Numbered from the stretch's first letter, positions 34,991 through 47,400 are shown. The stretch is 64,000 nt of DNA from Nectonema munidae (GCA_030549495.1 JAUIRK010000903.1:2480001-2544000); one strand, 5' to 3'. Made by a program: numbers and translations. The notes: generated by a model from the sequence alone, not told the origin.

Positions 34991-35348
34991 TATTTTTTTA
35001 CAGAATTTTGCAAAAACAATTCCTCCTATTTTAAACACCTAGGCATTATGAATGACCAAAATGAGAAAAACTTAGCTAAAAAAATTCTATATTGCATCAT
35101 AGAATTTTTTTGTTCTAAATATGTGATAGTTTGATAAAAAAAATACATGTTAATTTTTGACTGGGTCTCATATTTTTTCCAGACTAAAAATGAGTTTGAA
35201 AATTTGACTGGAGTAAAAAGCCATAGTTCGTCTTTCAAGGGTTAAAACATTATCTCACGCTGTTGAAAAAACCACAAATGAAAATGCAATTACACTTTGA
35301 AAATTTCGGATAATTTTTTACACTTCAAAAATTTCGGATAATTTTTAG

Positions 35349-35850
35349 AGATGCATGGGAACAGGTAAGTGAAAAGAGTATGAAAGGTGTTTGGAAAAAG
35401 CTCTTGCCAAATTGCTTTTTCAATTTTTTAGATTCAAATGATAGTTAGCTAGAAGAAATTGTTTATATTGATATTCTTCGGTTTGAAGAAGTCGATAAAG
35501 AAAACATTTGAAATTGATTAGACTCAACTAGAAAAGAATTTAGCCTGGAAGATTTGTTAGATAAAAACAAATAGAGTTACATAGAAAAATCCTTTTCTGA
35601 GAGGGAAGAAGTAATCCAAAAAGGAATAAAATTTAAAAATCTTGAAAAACTGCTTCAAAATTTCAATTCACTTAAACAAGAAATAATGGATCTTAAGGCA
35701 GATTTAAGTCGAAGTGATTTTAGTTGTGAAAAATTTAAAAAGCGAATGGTCTGTTATCGTCAAGTATACAAAATATTAGAATCGTTAAAAACAGAGAGCT
35801 TTTCCTCAAAACTCAAAGCAAATTTACAACGTGCGTAGAAACGAAAAAAT
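35349..35850 (+). pseudogene. Tigger/pogo transposase C-terminal remnant
   Basis: The plus strand reads RDAWEQVSEKSMKGVWKKLL, then LRFEEVDKENI, then EFSLEDLLDKN. This matches the Tigger C-terminal AWxxVxxxTLxxCWKKLWP, GFEDVDEEDV and ELTNEELMELD blocks. A ~80-residue helical tail ends with VCYRQVYKILESLKTE, like the DALxCYRxIYEEKK tail. Stops interrupt it, and the catalytic DDE core upstream is not readable. Confidence 0.72.
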
Positions 35851-35889
35851 CGATTATAAAATATCTAGTTTTTGACTTCGCTGATGAGT

Positions 35890-36885
35890 TCCAGTTTTTA
35901 TTGTCCTCAATATCAACCAGTCATTCCTTTGTAAAGCGCATTTCTTTCTTATGTGGTAAGAATACAGCTATAATATGTTTTACCAAGAACCAAATCGAGC
36001 ACTTAGCTAAATGCGTATTTTATCAAAATCTCCATGTTCAATACTATAGGAATTGATAAAAACCTTTAATTTAGGATCTTTTTATCTGACGGTAACAGTT
36101 TTTCAAGATATAAACATATTAAACACGCCACTAATATAAATGTCATTTTTGTCCACTTTGACTCAACACAAAAAACTTTCAATGAATTTTTCATGTATCT
36201 GCGTTGTTAACTCAAAATATTTAATAGTTGGAATGGACCAAGAAAGAGCTCTGCCTAAAGATATAGAATTATGCAACCCAGAAGCCAGAATAATTTTATG
36301 TAGTCGTCATTTAAAACAAAATATTACACATTTTTTACAAAACAAAATAGGAATGAAAAAATTGATATTTTTCAAATCGATGGAATCATAGATTCTAAAA
36401 CTTCCCTAGCATTTAAAACCAAAATTAGATTTGTATTTAGGAAAATACAATTTAGTAAGGAATGAATATTTAAATTTTTTTTTGGTCTTCTCGTAAATCA
36501 TTTTCCTATATTCCTCATAATTGAACAAAGAACAAATGTGAATCTTTTAATAATGTGGCAAAACAAAACCAATATTGGAAGCCAGAAAAAGTTCTCGATT
36601 TTATTTCAACGTTATAGGATCAGGTGTTATACGAATAAAGTGCCATTCAAGATAGTGGTAATATTAAAATTTCAGAAAAAATTAATTATTAAAGCTAGAG
36701 AAATCAAATCTAGAGTATGAACAAATGGATGAAAAGGCAAAAGAACATTTATTCACTTCTTTAATAAACTATGATGAAAACAATTTTTTTAAACATGTCA
36801 TTTCTGCAGATGCAAACCTGATGATGAAGAAAAGCACTAGTTTAGCTATGAAACCAGGCCAAAGAAAAGTGAAAAAGTATTAAAA
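35890..36885 (+). pseudogene. second MULE transposase remnant
   Basis: YLIVGMDQERALPKDIELCN, then ARIILCSRHLKQNITHFLQN and KIGM parallel the 26.7-kb copy (DEEKALVKAI, LIYCQRHLEKNIQRYLKN, KIGM). The end, SLAMKPGQRKVKKY, parallels its ASKPGRKTFSLKKR. It is on the opposite strand to that copy and lies in RFK intron 1. Frames shift and stops occur. I see no clear terminal repeats. Confidence 0.72.
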
Positions 36886-37699
36886 CTATACACATTCTTT
36901 TTAATTTGTGTCAATATTTTTTAAATTTACAAACAAAAATGAAAGAAATTATTACGTTGTATTAAAACTATACAATAAAATAAAGATTGAGCCGATGCAA
37001 ACAACTCTTGATAATATATTGTAAGAAATTTTCATTTATAATTTTGATTCATTTTTGAATTAACTAAAAAAATTTACTAAAAACTCTTAAAAAACGTGTG
37101 CGTTATTGTAAAATATTTTGTATTTATTATACTTTTTTGTAGATATCTTCTTCATGGATCTATTAATCACGTTAATCAAGGGATATCTGTAATTAAGAAT
37201 AATACTACTCGCAAGGAGATCATTGGAAACTTGAATATCAAGATATAATACCACTCGAAGAGGTAGTTAGTTAGTTCTTTTTGGCGCCTTCTTTTTTTAA
37301 ATTAAGGCATTAAAAATAAACTTTACTTGTTATTCGACTATTTTTAGTTGTAAATTTGAGAAATAACAAAGCCTATTGAAATCTAAAGAAATTTCTATAC
37401 TAGTTTGTTTTTCTCTTTATTGTTCTTTGCTTTGATCCTTAAGAATTAGGTTCGTTGACTTAGTTATTTATTAGCGCTAGTTAGTATCTCAGCTTTGATT
37501 TAACTGCGCCAAAAAAGACTTGTGCTAAAAAGAGTTCGTGCCAAACTAAACCATTCTACTATAAGAGCTCATTAAAGAATTAATTGTAGAAAACTTTATC
37601 AAAAACAAATATTTTTTACACAAATGTCTGCCCTCAATATCAAACACTGAGAAAATCTTGTAAACAATTTATACAATGTTTACTCCTCTTCTATTTTAT

Positions 37700-37820
37700 T
37701 TTTTAATTGTCGGTATCGCATCAAAGGCAAGAACATCTTTGCACAATTGGACAGGATGTCACCATGGGGAATCCGAACTGGGGACATGATCAAGACCACG
37801 CGCTTTAACTATCGATTTTT
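37700..37820 (-). repeat. tRNA-derived SINE, head region
   Basis: The reverse complement contains TAGTTAAAGCGCGTGGTCTT, then CCCAGTTCGGATTCCCCATG with a B-box-like AGTTCGGATTCC. It shares GATTCCCCATG with the SINE at 38650, so they may be one family. Confidence 0.5.
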
Positions 37821-38394
37821 ATATATTTCAAATCACACACATTGATAAATTCAGATAGAAAATAGAAATATATTCAATGGGTTGTAAATATAGATATTTA
37901 AAATCATTTTATTTTTTAAAGTTTTTAGATTTATTTTCTCATCCACCTCGCTTACTTAGAAGAACCTGGAATCTAAATCAAGCATAAAGAACAAGTATAA
38001 CAAAGGACAATTTTCACAAAAATAGCTCTGACCAAAAAGAAAAAGAAATAGAGCTTTTGCCTCCAATATATTTTAAATTCTCTCAATTCTACAACTTTAT
38101 TTATATTATTTAAAAGATTTGTTTCTCTTGTGAGTAGAATTTCAATGAGTAGAATATTTAAAATCTTTTTTTATTTATTTCCATTTGATATAATAATAAT
38201 AATAAATCTGAATTTGAGCTTTAGTTGATCAGAGGCAGTAATGTAGAGGAAGATTTGAACAAGAGCCCGCAAACTTTTCAGCGCGGCAAATATTTTTTAT
38301 AGCACATAACTATGTAAGAAAGTATACTCTATAGTTTAAAGCTTGAAAGGTTTATCACTATTGATTATTGTAACGAGCAACCTCGCTAAACTCC

Positions 38395-38465
38395 AAGTAC
38401 AAGGGGGGGGGGGCAAAACTGATACAGGGGGAGGAGGCAATACAGATTTTAGTGGGGCCAGGACT
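38395..38465. repeat. G-rich low-complexity stretch
   Basis: A run of G at 38402-38412 is followed by GGGGGAGGAGGC. It could be the eroded end of a MITE of the kind seen at 6329 and 60759. Confidence 0.35.
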
Positions 38466-38649
38466 ATAAGAAATTGTATATATTTATATATTTCAAGGAA
38501 GTTTCATGGTGACAAAATAAATTTTAAGGAGTGGGAGCAAAACCTTATCGTAGTATAACCCTTATCGACGGACCTGTCTGTAACTGAAAAAGTTAACTTA
38601 ATGTAAAAAAATACAAGTTTTATTTAAACAGGATTCAAATTTAAAGCAT

Positions 38650-38857
38650 CTTATTCTTATAATAGAACTTCGTTATCCTTCGTTTCCGAAGCCACAGGCT
38701 AAGACAAGTCTGTGGAAATTTTACTTGGACCGTGGTGTATTTCTTGACCGGATGCTCTACATGGCGTTAAACAGAAAGAGATTCAATTTCGGGTACATGG
38801 GGAATCGAAGCCAAGAGAATAAAATCCCTGAGGTCTAACCGCTATGCCACCGACGTA
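38650..38857 (-). repeat. tRNA-derived SINE with head and body
   Basis: Read on the minus strand, GTCGGTGGCATAGCGGTTAG provides an A box and GGCTTCGATTCC a B box at tRNA-like spacing. The body ends in AACGAAGTTCTATTATAAGA. The cloverleaf is not intact, so it is a SINE and not a tRNA gene. It lies in RFK intron 1 in the same orientation as the gene. Confidence 0.65.
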
Positions 38858-39234
38858 CATCTTTATTCTCAGATATGCATTTTATTCAATGTTTTAGTTT
38901 TTTTAACAAGATTTTCTTGAATAGCAATTTTATTCATAGAAGTTATTTATGTTTTTAAAATCGCTTCTTGTAATATTGTGGATAACTGGTGAATCCTTGG
39001 TTTGCCTATAATAGGTATCGTTGTACTCATTTGAGTACGGTAAAAGTATCTTAGATTATCTCCTATAACTTAATTATTTTTATCTGCGTTTCAATGAATC
39101 TAATGCCTTAAATTTGTATAGAGTTTATTTTGCACTTACATTATTTTATGTACAAACTATTCCTTTATCTTATAATTCATGTAATTTAAGGTTTGTAGCA
39201 AATTTTCTTCCAAAAATTTTCACAACTTCAAACT

Positions 39235-39350
39235 TGTCCATAGACCAAAGTCCTAAATCTATTTTCAAACAATCTACTTTTTTAACTGAATATATGTGTA
39301 GCTGGAGGTAGAAATAAAATGAAGATTATATAAGATGATTCTTTGCTTTT
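39235..39350 (-). repeat. dispersed repeat, inverse of 47985-48111
   Basis: CTGAATATATGTGTAG and ATGAAGATTATATAAGATGA correspond, in reverse complement, to sequence at 47985-48030. The preceding ATTTTCAAACAATCTAC also matches. This is an old dispersed family with at least three pieces in the window. Confidence 0.6.
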
Positions 39351-39419
39351 TCTTTATGTTAGTAATGTGGTTTGGTAATATTTCTTAACTAAAAATTTTA
39401 TAATTTAATTTTAAGAGAC

Positions 39420-40376
39420 AAATTGTCTCAATACAGAGACAAGTCAGACATTTTTCGCCTTCAAACACCAAATAGTGAATTGGCTCAACCAAGGATTCTA
39501 TCCGGGAGATTTACAAGATATAGTTTTCAAAGCCATGGTATAAAACCTTCGCTTGGCTCGATAAGGCTTTTGTTACGCATGAAGTTGTTTCAGTAATAGA
39601 ACATACAAATCTGAAAGGGAATTTGTGACGAATGTTCATCGGTCTCAATAACTGGTGAAAAGAAATAATTAGCGATAAATGCTCTATTACATGCGATGAT
39701 GGTGATCTATGTCCCTCCGTGTCCTAATCTCAAACAAAAAAACTGGCATAATGTCTTCTATTCATTCAATTTTAGATCGTGTTTGCCAGTCTAGTTTCGT
39801 CAAAAAGCGAAACTATTTGAAAATTTTTTAGATTTGAAATGTCCTATAGCTGCCTTAATGAAACTGCTGATTTGTCGAAGTGAGGTAAATTTGATGAACT
39901 TATCATAACTATGCTCATGATAACTATAAATTCTACTTTCAGAGAAATACATGATAAGTTTATGAAAAGCTAAAAAATCTCCAAATTATAAGTCTCACTA
40001 TCATGCGAAGAATTTGTTCTAGCCCAAAGCCTTATTCAGGTGATTAGAGAGATGAAATAGAGGAATCGTGAATGTACTCAATCCCAATAGATGTAAAAAG
40101 AATAATGGACATGAAGAATTATCAGTTTGTTTTTGTTTTGACGCGATCATATATCAATGATTTTGTTCTCTTGTTAAGATAGAAGATAGTAACGCGATTC
40201 TAATAAGATAATTGGACTTCATAAAATCCCTGCAGTTATTGTGAGATTGAGAGCTGAAAGTGAACGTGTAATGTCGGGTAATAATGGTGGTGTATTAATA
40301 AATTCTTTAATTATATTATGGATGAAAATTATAAAAAAAAGCTTTGATTTAAAATGAAAATTGGTATAAAAAATAC
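39420..40376. other. intron 1 of RFK, proximal part
   Basis: No element is firmly recognised. The slightly higher G+C and protein-like phrases near 39480-39720 hint at another decayed transposase, but no motif can be named. Confidence 0.35.
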
Positions 40377-40469
40377 CTGTAGGAAAACCAAGTTCTTTAC
40401 TGCCTCTTCCAAATCCACGAACGACAATTCCTTTTATCAAGTATGGAAACTTCCCTGGCTTTGTCATTT
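40377..40469 (-). CDS. RFK: riboflavin kinase, exon 1 (start of coding)
   Basis: Riboflavin kinase phosphorylates vitamin B2 with ATP to make FMN in the cytosol. This exon encodes MTKPGKFPYLIKG, then GIVVRGFGRGSKELGFPT, the nucleotide-binding loop, and stops in the middle of the PTAN motif at a GTATTT donor. I chose ATG 40467 because it aligns with the human start and follows a splice-acceptor-like TTTTTTTTAG directly (exon edge 40469). A longer in-frame ATG at 40545 would add 26 unconserved residues. The four exons (91, 155, 103 and 86 coding nt) join in phase to 144 residues (human 155), with no break. Intron 1 is 7.9 kb and full of transposons. Confidence 0.95.
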
Positions 40470-41173
40470 CTAAAAAAAACTTATGCTTGAAGCAATCGCA
40501 ATTTTTTCTTTCAAGGATTGAATTAAAATGTAAAACAAACTTCATTTCAAATGTACTTATATTTAGGTTATTGTAGCATTAATTAAGAGTCTGTCTTATA
40601 TGCAATAAATTCGCCTTTTCTGATTGAATAGATCTAGAAACCAATAGAAGAAACTCTCCCATTGATTTTAAACGAAAGTGACTCAGCGCTGGGAGGTACA
40701 CAAAAATTTAGGATTTTTTAAAGTTTTCAAATTATTATAAATATACATAAAGTAAAATCTTTATGTGAAATATTATTAGATATTTTATTCTAATATATTA
40801 AAATAATTATATTTAATGAAAAACAATTACATTGGGGTCAATCAAATATTATAGCGGGTCCACAGACAAAAAAGAAATTATATTGGATGAAGAACGTATT
40901 AAATATATAAACGAGTGTACCCACTTTATCATACTTTTTTACTAAGAAATCATAAAGTGATGACAGGATAGAACCTTGTCAACACATGACCGCTACTCAT
41001 CTATAACTGTGAAAATTTAGGAGAAAACAATCTCAAATCAATTTTAACCACAATCTTGAAGTAAAAAAAATGTAAAATGATAAAGTAAAAAATATAAATC
41101 TGATACCATTTATCAAAGGAAAAAAACTTTTTAAGAACAAAATCGCAATAAAAAGCTACAAAGAAAAGAAAGA

Positions 41174-41470
41174 TCACGATGGAAGCACTCCTCGAGAACC
41201 ATCTTGGGTGTTGGTAATGATTTCAAAATTGACGATATATAATTCTATCTGTAGCAATGGAAATAACTTCGAAGTTTCTGATATCATTAGTCTTTTTAAA
41301 ACTGGTTTATGCAGAAAAACATGTAACGTCCTTATTAAAAAAGTCGTTTCCTCCAAATATAGGTTTATTGATTGCGTTTCTCATGAAATTCAACCATGCA
41401 CTCCTTTTATTAGAATGCGATTTAATTGTTATGGTTTTGGACGGGTTATTATCAAAATAGTGACATGACA
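41174..41470. other. overlapping open frames, doubtful
   Basis: Several frames on both strands stay open for 60-86 codons here. One minus-strand frame has SAWLNFMRNAINKP, faintly like part of a THAP finger, but the cysteine and histidine pattern is missing. I cannot decide whether a coding relic lies here. Confidence 0.2.
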
Positions 41471-41665
41471 AAAGAGTGACAAAGTATAATTTACAAAAAT
41501 TCAAAAGAGTGACAAAATATACAAAAATTAAAGTTTTACTTACCTACCCATCCTTACATAAAAAAACTCTTTTGATTTATCGCTCTTTTAAGAGTGACAA
41601 ATTATGTCACTCTTTTAATCTAGTGACAAATTGTGTCACTGTTTTGATTTATCACTCTAATGAAC
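41451..41665. mobile_element. small foldback MITE built of TGTCACT repeats
   Basis: ATCAAAATAGTGACA at the left and the inverse of TGTCACTGTTTTGAT at the right form the ends. Inside are repeated AAAAGAGTGACAAA and AGTGACAAATTRTGTCACT palindromes. It is about 210 bp and non-coding. Confidence 0.6.
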
Positions 41666-41819
41666 ATCTACCGTTTTGCACACATAGTCAAGGACTGCAC
41701 TTCTTATGTGTTTTGTTTATTTTTCTCTTGTGTCATTCATTATTCTTCTAAGGAAGACGACATTTCAAAGCATCACCGCAAAAAGTTTGAATCGAGACTT
41801 GTAAGGTTATGTAATCGGA

Positions 41820-42115
41820 GTTAGCCGCACTTTTTGAGAAGTAGTCAGAGTAAGAGACGGGGTCGTAATAATTATAGCGACCCCGATTTTAAAAATAATT
41901 TTATGCATAACCATTGTTAGATTAAAGAATAAATTCACAGACACCCACCCTCTTTAGTGCCCAACGTTGCAAAAAGCTTTATCATTTTGGTGTAATATTG
42001 TGTTTTTGCAACTCATAGTAAAACGCTGAAAAATTCAATAAAAGTGAAGAATGAATAAATATATTGTAAAGGAACAAAGCTCAGTTCATGAGTTAAAAGT
42101 TTTTGAAAAAAAAAG
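41820..42115. repeat. dispersed repeat, inverse of 4670-5010
   Basis: The inverse of AACTCATGAACTGAGCTTTG and neighbouring phrases match the 4.7-kb copy in reverse order. A 14-bp hairpin GGGGTCG...CGACCCC lies at about 41860-41885. Confidence 0.45.
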
Positions 42116-42119
42116 CTTT

Positions 42120-44250
42120 TCGCTGCACCGATAATTTTGAATTTTTTCAATTTTATATCATTTAAAGACTTAACTTGTTTTATGGTTGAGCTTCACACAC
42201 AAATTCTTTTAAAATAAATATTTAAAATTATAAAGAAACAGCCCCCCCCCAATAATTTTAAGGATTGCATGGCTTAACTCTATTTATTGCGAATTTTTTA
42301 AAAATTTAAATCATCATTGAACCAATATCTTTGAACAGTTTGTTTTGAATAGTAATGATTCCCCTCTCATCATCGTTATCGCTGAGATCATGTTCAGTAT
42401 GTATATTTTTGCTTTTATCAACTTAACTTCATTACATTGATTTATGTGATGATGTACAATTCGCTCTTAATTTTAGATAGGTCTTTTCTCAAATTTTGTT
42501 TTGCTGATGTTGACCATATAAATAACAGCAATTAAGCTAATGAAGCTTTGAAAATTTTTCGCATTAACAGTAGGAACTTAAACAAATAAGAATGATAAAG
42601 ATTCAAATACATCCTTTATATTGGATGGGTATCAGTTGAAACATTCTATTGGAGAAGGTCAAAATACTCAACAAGTTTATTTTGAACAACTTCAAAATTT
42701 TGTATTTCCCAAAAAGTTCTTGTAAATCTCTCTCATTGTAGTGATTCTTCTTTTTCTAAGTTTATAGCTTCGACTTTTTTTTATACTTCTTCGACCCCAA
42801 TCTTTTTCTTTTTATCAGTAATCACAAGTTTATATTAACCTAACCTTGAAGTTAATCTACATTATTTTATAATTCTCACCAATTTACTATTTTACAATGT
42901 TTACCTTTGATTGGGAAAGCTACAAGATTTAATTTTAAACACCATCAATTTTCTCTCTAATGTCCAATCATTCAACATTGAACCCATTTATTTTTCTTCT
43001 TGTTTCTTTTTTCAGATTTTTTCTCCAATATTTTACAGTATGCCCCTTCGATCAAACTTCAGAATTTGTGGGTTTTTAAAACATATTTCTTATTTGGACT
43101 GGTCTCACTTTCTCAAAGTCAACCTTTCTTACGATTAATTTTCCTCGGAATTCGAAGACATACAAGTAATCTAAAGACCTTGAGACAAAAAGTTATTTTT
43201 TAATTGTGAAAAAGAGATACCATATCAAATCTGGAAAAAAAATCGTAAAACTATTTTTACATATTATATAATACAACATATAAATATTTGCCCCAGCCGA
43301 GAAACAGTAAAAGTAAAGATATATGGGGAAGAAATCCAAATTTTTATGGGCAAAATTTTGCTTCCAGACTATCATCCAGAGGAATGGAGTTAATGGTCGT
43401 CAGCAAGATTATAATGTTTCACTAGTTTAGAATATATGTAGACTTTAAACTTTCTCGATAAGCAAATATGTATCGAATTGAAATAAAATGAGCAAAAGTT
43501 TTATAATACCAAGCGCTTCAGAATTTATACTAGCAACTTAGTTTTACAAAGAAAAGGAAGGAGGATCTTCAAAATGAGATGACAATCCTTTATGTAACTA
43601 TTGAAAGTAATTGGCACCCCCAAATAAATCACTAAATGGCGGAGAAAAGGAAACTAACCAGCCTCACTTCGTTCCATGTAAGGAATTGAATTGATTGGTA
43701 GATTATTGGAATTATACCCTGCAGGTATCCAAGCCAGACAAATATATTGGCCTCTTTTTTATAGATCCAATAAAATTTTTTTTAATTATTTTCCAATAAA
43801 TTATCTCATCTAGAATTTAAAAAAGAATTTACATTTTGCCTTTTAAAAGGAAATTTGAATAAGACAAAGGCATCTTATCCAATGGGAGTTTTATCTGACT
43901 ATGTAAGATTTGATGAAAAAAAATTTTTTGGAGCAAACTACGCAAGAAAGACTCAGGGTTTGTAAAAAGAACAAGTGCAAAAAAGGAACCAAGGTACATT
44001 TATTTTCACCAATGGAAACGGACATATTTTCATCGTGTAGAGTCGGAGTGGAACCTTCATAAGTAATAGAATTTAAAATTTGCTTTTGTGGCTTTCTGAA
44101 TGAATTTTTGATTTAAGAAACGTTAAATTTGACTATATTTGTGCATTAAAAATATAAGATAAGGTATATTTTAAACACTTTGAGACAAATTTATCAGGTT
44201 AAAATGTGCAATTTTGTACGTGTATGGCATCTAATTGCCGAATATCGCAC
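42120..44250. other. AT-rich stretch, no gene recognised
   Basis: A C-run followed by AATAATTTTAAGGATTGC near 42242 resembles the end of the hAT-like MITE family at 6329. A 45-bp phrase with AAAGGAAGGAGGATCTTCAA (43550) recurs at 47680. Frames such as 42911-43203 look like chance. Confidence 0.4.
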
Positions 44251-44253
44251 ATG

Positions 44254-44439
44254 TTAGCTTCCAATCAATCTTTCATGGTAAGATTCCTGATAACTGTATT
44301 CAGGGCCCATTATATTTTGGTGATAATTCTCTAGTTGTTCCTTTGTGCATAGTCCCATATTCTTGAAATTGTCAATAAAAGCATCAAGAATAAGTACCTT
44401 CAAGGTCATCGTACAGTCCAACTGACCATAGCTATTCAC
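44254..44439 (-). pseudogene. fragment resembling an arthropod transposon-borne protein
   Basis: The minus strand reads DCTMTLKVLILDAFIDNFKN, then MGLCTKEQLENYHQNIMGPE. This resembles, from memory, a block common in uncharacterised arthropod repeat-borne proteins (GCNMSLKxHFLHSHLDFFP, then EHGERFHQDI). The pattern of a histidine- and glutamate-containing second block is kept. It is a short isolated fragment with no ends visible. Confidence 0.45.
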
Positions 44440-45011
44440 TAAGGTGCAATAAGTTCCATATAATTGTCAGTTGTTATTGCTCACAAAAACCTGTACTACA
44501 AAAACAAACATTTTAAGGCTTTACTTTTTCTTGCTTGATTATGAGTATTCCATAATTTTCTTGTCCTCTGAACATACCTGCTCTGATCTTTGCTTCTCGG
44601 AGCTTAAGAAAGAAGTCTTGAAGGCTACAGGCTCTTTATCAAGAGTTGTAACAATATCTTTCTTTAAACCCAATTTAAGTGTAATGTAAGAAAAAACCTT
44701 TGAAGATGAACTAATGTCTTATTCTTGATATTATATTTCGGTACTGTGAACTAAGTGTATTAGACCAGTACTTCTTTTGTTAATGTGCAGCTTTTTCTTT
44801 AATATCCCATTGGTAGGAATAATAGAATCCTATCGTAACTTCGTTAGAATCGCATCAAAATGCCATTATTTTCAAGTGTCGAATAACTTTGCTGCAATAC
44901 TACTCATATGTTATTGACGATGATATTCAAAGATTCAAATAGAAGTTACTCCTATGCTTTTACACTTTCCTTCACATTTTTGTTAATAAAACTTACAAGT
45001 AGATAAATGAT

Positions 45012-45075
45012 TTTCCATCTCTAATCTGTATACTACGATGGTTCATCTCTAACCTGTATACTACGATGGTTTCTA
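45012..45075. repeat. tandem repeat, two 29-bp units
   Basis: The unit with CTGTATACTACGATGGTT occurs twice head to tail with one change. Confidence 0.7.
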
Positions 45076-45263
45076 TTCCATATACAAATGACTAGGGAGA
45101 CAATGTTCAACTTTCAGTTCATATCTTGCTAGATGTAGGATTTGATATACCTTATTCGGGGAGACGATGTTACAAAAGTTATTACCTATATTTTTGCAAT
45201 TTGCACGATTTTAAATAATATATTTGCCAAATAATCAAAATAAAATTCTGGAAAAGAATCGAA

Positions 45264-45453
45264 AAATATTCTTTAAAAAATCAAAAAATATTTATTCTTT
45301 TTAAATATATCGTTCGATCGCGTTACTTTTAGAATAGAAAGATAAAATCTATTCTCATTTTTATTAAATCATGCATATAGGAAACTAAAAGTAACGGGAG
45401 CCAACGATATATTTGAAAAGATTAAATATTTTTTGATTTTTAAAGGGCAATTC
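45264..45453. mobile_element. foldback element with ~69-bp arms
   Basis: The arms 45264-45332 and 45385-45453 are inverted and about 85% alike. They contain AAATATATCGTTCGATCGCG on one side and the inverse of GGGAGCCAACGATATATTT on the other, with a ~50-bp loop. It would form a long hairpin in RNA. It is non-coding. Confidence 0.75.
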
Positions 45454-45609
45454 TTTTTTTATAATTTTCAAAATTTATTATGAAAGAATTTTTGTCCACC
45501 ACCATTATTACCCGATATTATACTTGCACTGTAAGCTCTCAATCTCAGCACAACTACACAGATTTTATGAAGTCAAATTACCTTGTTTGTAATTTTGATT
45601 CCATCAACC

Positions 45610-47400
45610 TTCTATCTCAGTTGTTTTCAAACTGGAGTCCGCGTGCTGCGTAGAAGTTCCATGGGGATCAAGAAGGGGAAACTGAGTGAATCGTTTTTTG
45701 CAAAATATTGCACCCTTATTGGGTCATTTCCCATTTTTGCTAATAAATCACATTTAAAAAGAATAAATGAGTTAGTCTTTCAATTGAGTACTATTTTTTC
45801 TTTTATTGCTTTTCATGCCTAATTTGTAAATGTGCATTTTTCTTAATGGCTAAAAAAATGAAATATGAAGACTCACACTTGAAATTTTCTTTTTACTGCA
45901 TTAACGTCTGGTGGCGAAGAGGAACATAAGTGTCCTTTGTTTTGAAGTGTTAGCATTCACTTTTTTAAAACCCAACGAGTAAAGCTTTCGCTGGTAGTGA
46001 AGCACTCAAGTTCGGTAAACAAAATTATTGGCTGAACAATTGCAAAAATTCATGTTTGATAAATAACATTTGAATGTTTTTTCAAAATATTAAGTATGGT
46101 TTGAAAAGTTTCAAAAAATATCTGTTGTCAAAAAGTCCCACAACATAGCAGAACAGTTGATATTACCTTGCTGCAAAGATATATTGTTCAATCTTCCTGT
46201 CAAGCGATACCGTTAGAAGGCTAATAGGATAGATGTCTCATGACATGTCAGACGTAGTTTTATTGATTCGAAATTCGATTTTCAACTTTTTTGCTCAGAT
46301 TGATGAAACGATGGATGCGGCAAACTTAGCTCAGCCTTGCGTTTACGTACAATATGTATATTACAAGAACCTCGTAGGCAATTTTTTATTTTGCGAAATT
46401 CAGCAATAGAACAACTGTAAGAGAAACATTTGACAAAGTGATCAATTTTTTTTACAGAACATGGTATTAAGTCGGAATTTGGCTAAGCAAAAATTTCTAG
46501 ATATAATTGATACCCAGTGCGCCCAGCCATAAAACCATGCCCGAAAAGTTGAAAAATGTTTTCAATAAAGTCATTAAAACAGTGTATTTCATTAAAGCAA
46601 ATGCTTCAAACCTTGTTTGTTTTCAATTTAAAAAACTCTTGCTGCACTCAAACGTAAGGTGGCTTTCCAAAGGAAAATTTTCCAAGCGATACAATGGAAA
46701 GAAATCCAGCAATTTCTTGGAGAACTAGACATGCATGTAGAATTTTCTGATATCCGTTTTCGTATATTTCTAGCATTTTTAGTGAACATATTTGAATATA
46801 TGAATTGAGATATGAATATATCAGAGTACTCCATTGTAATAAAAAATCACAGCTTTTGAAATGAAGCTGGAATAATTGCATTCTTTGACAAGAAAAATTT
46901 TGCTAGATTTTCTAACATATTTGTTGATGAAAATAAGATTTTCCTTAATAAAAATGTCCTGGAGGCCATAAAACACCCTGTAGCATGCCAAGAATGTCTC
47001 TTTATTTTCTTAATCTACAAAAATGTGCAAATACTATTAATTTATCAAAAACCCGTTTATAATCTCGATTAGTAATCTAGCCTCAGAAGACTTCTTTATT
47101 AAAGAACAGTTTATTAATTTGTTTATGATTGAGGAGGTGCAAAACATGTTTTTCTGAAATATCTCGTAGCGATTTTTCGATTGAAATGGGAAAGTCCTAT
47201 GCTTGCAAAGATTGTTCTGAAAGCTGATCCGATTTGCCACTACATATGAGTGTGAGCAACTACTTGCCATTGAAACCAAATCCCGAAGCATATTGGAAGT
47301 GAGTAATGATATGAGAGTTGCATTGGCCAAAACAGAACCAAATTTAGACAAAGGAGATGCATCCATCGCATTAAGATTTGGATTTTTCAGACAATTTTTG
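45610..47400 (+). pseudogene. hAT transposon, ZBED5-like transposase, heavily decayed
   Basis: It opens with CAGTTGTTTTCAAACTGGAG, like the CAGTGGTTCTCAAACTGGGG end of many hAT elements. Downstream, KKMKYEDSHLKF near 45850 resembles the start of the protein. IDETMDAANLAQPCVYVQYV near 46295 matches the VDESTDxxxxAQLLVFVRYV block. IKTVYFIKANA and LLLHSNVRWLSKGK near 46570-46680 match VNFIKARALN and LLLHTEVRWLSRGKV. NDMRVALAKTEPNLDKGDAS near 47300 matches the C-terminal DLRLALSxxEPxIxKL. Many stops and frameshifts make it inactive. The right terminal repeat is not seen. Confidence 0.78.

Noticed and set aside
38650-38857. tRNA gene on the minus strand
   Set aside because: There is a good B box but no paired acceptor stem, and a SINE-like body follows.
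40470-40545. 26-residue N-terminal extension of riboflavin kinase
   Set aside because: The extension is unconserved, and a TTTTTTTTAG acceptor lies between it and the conserved start, so it is probably intron.
41174-41504. THAP finger gene
   Set aside because: Only a WLNFMRN-like phrase is suggestive. The C2CH residues are not in place.
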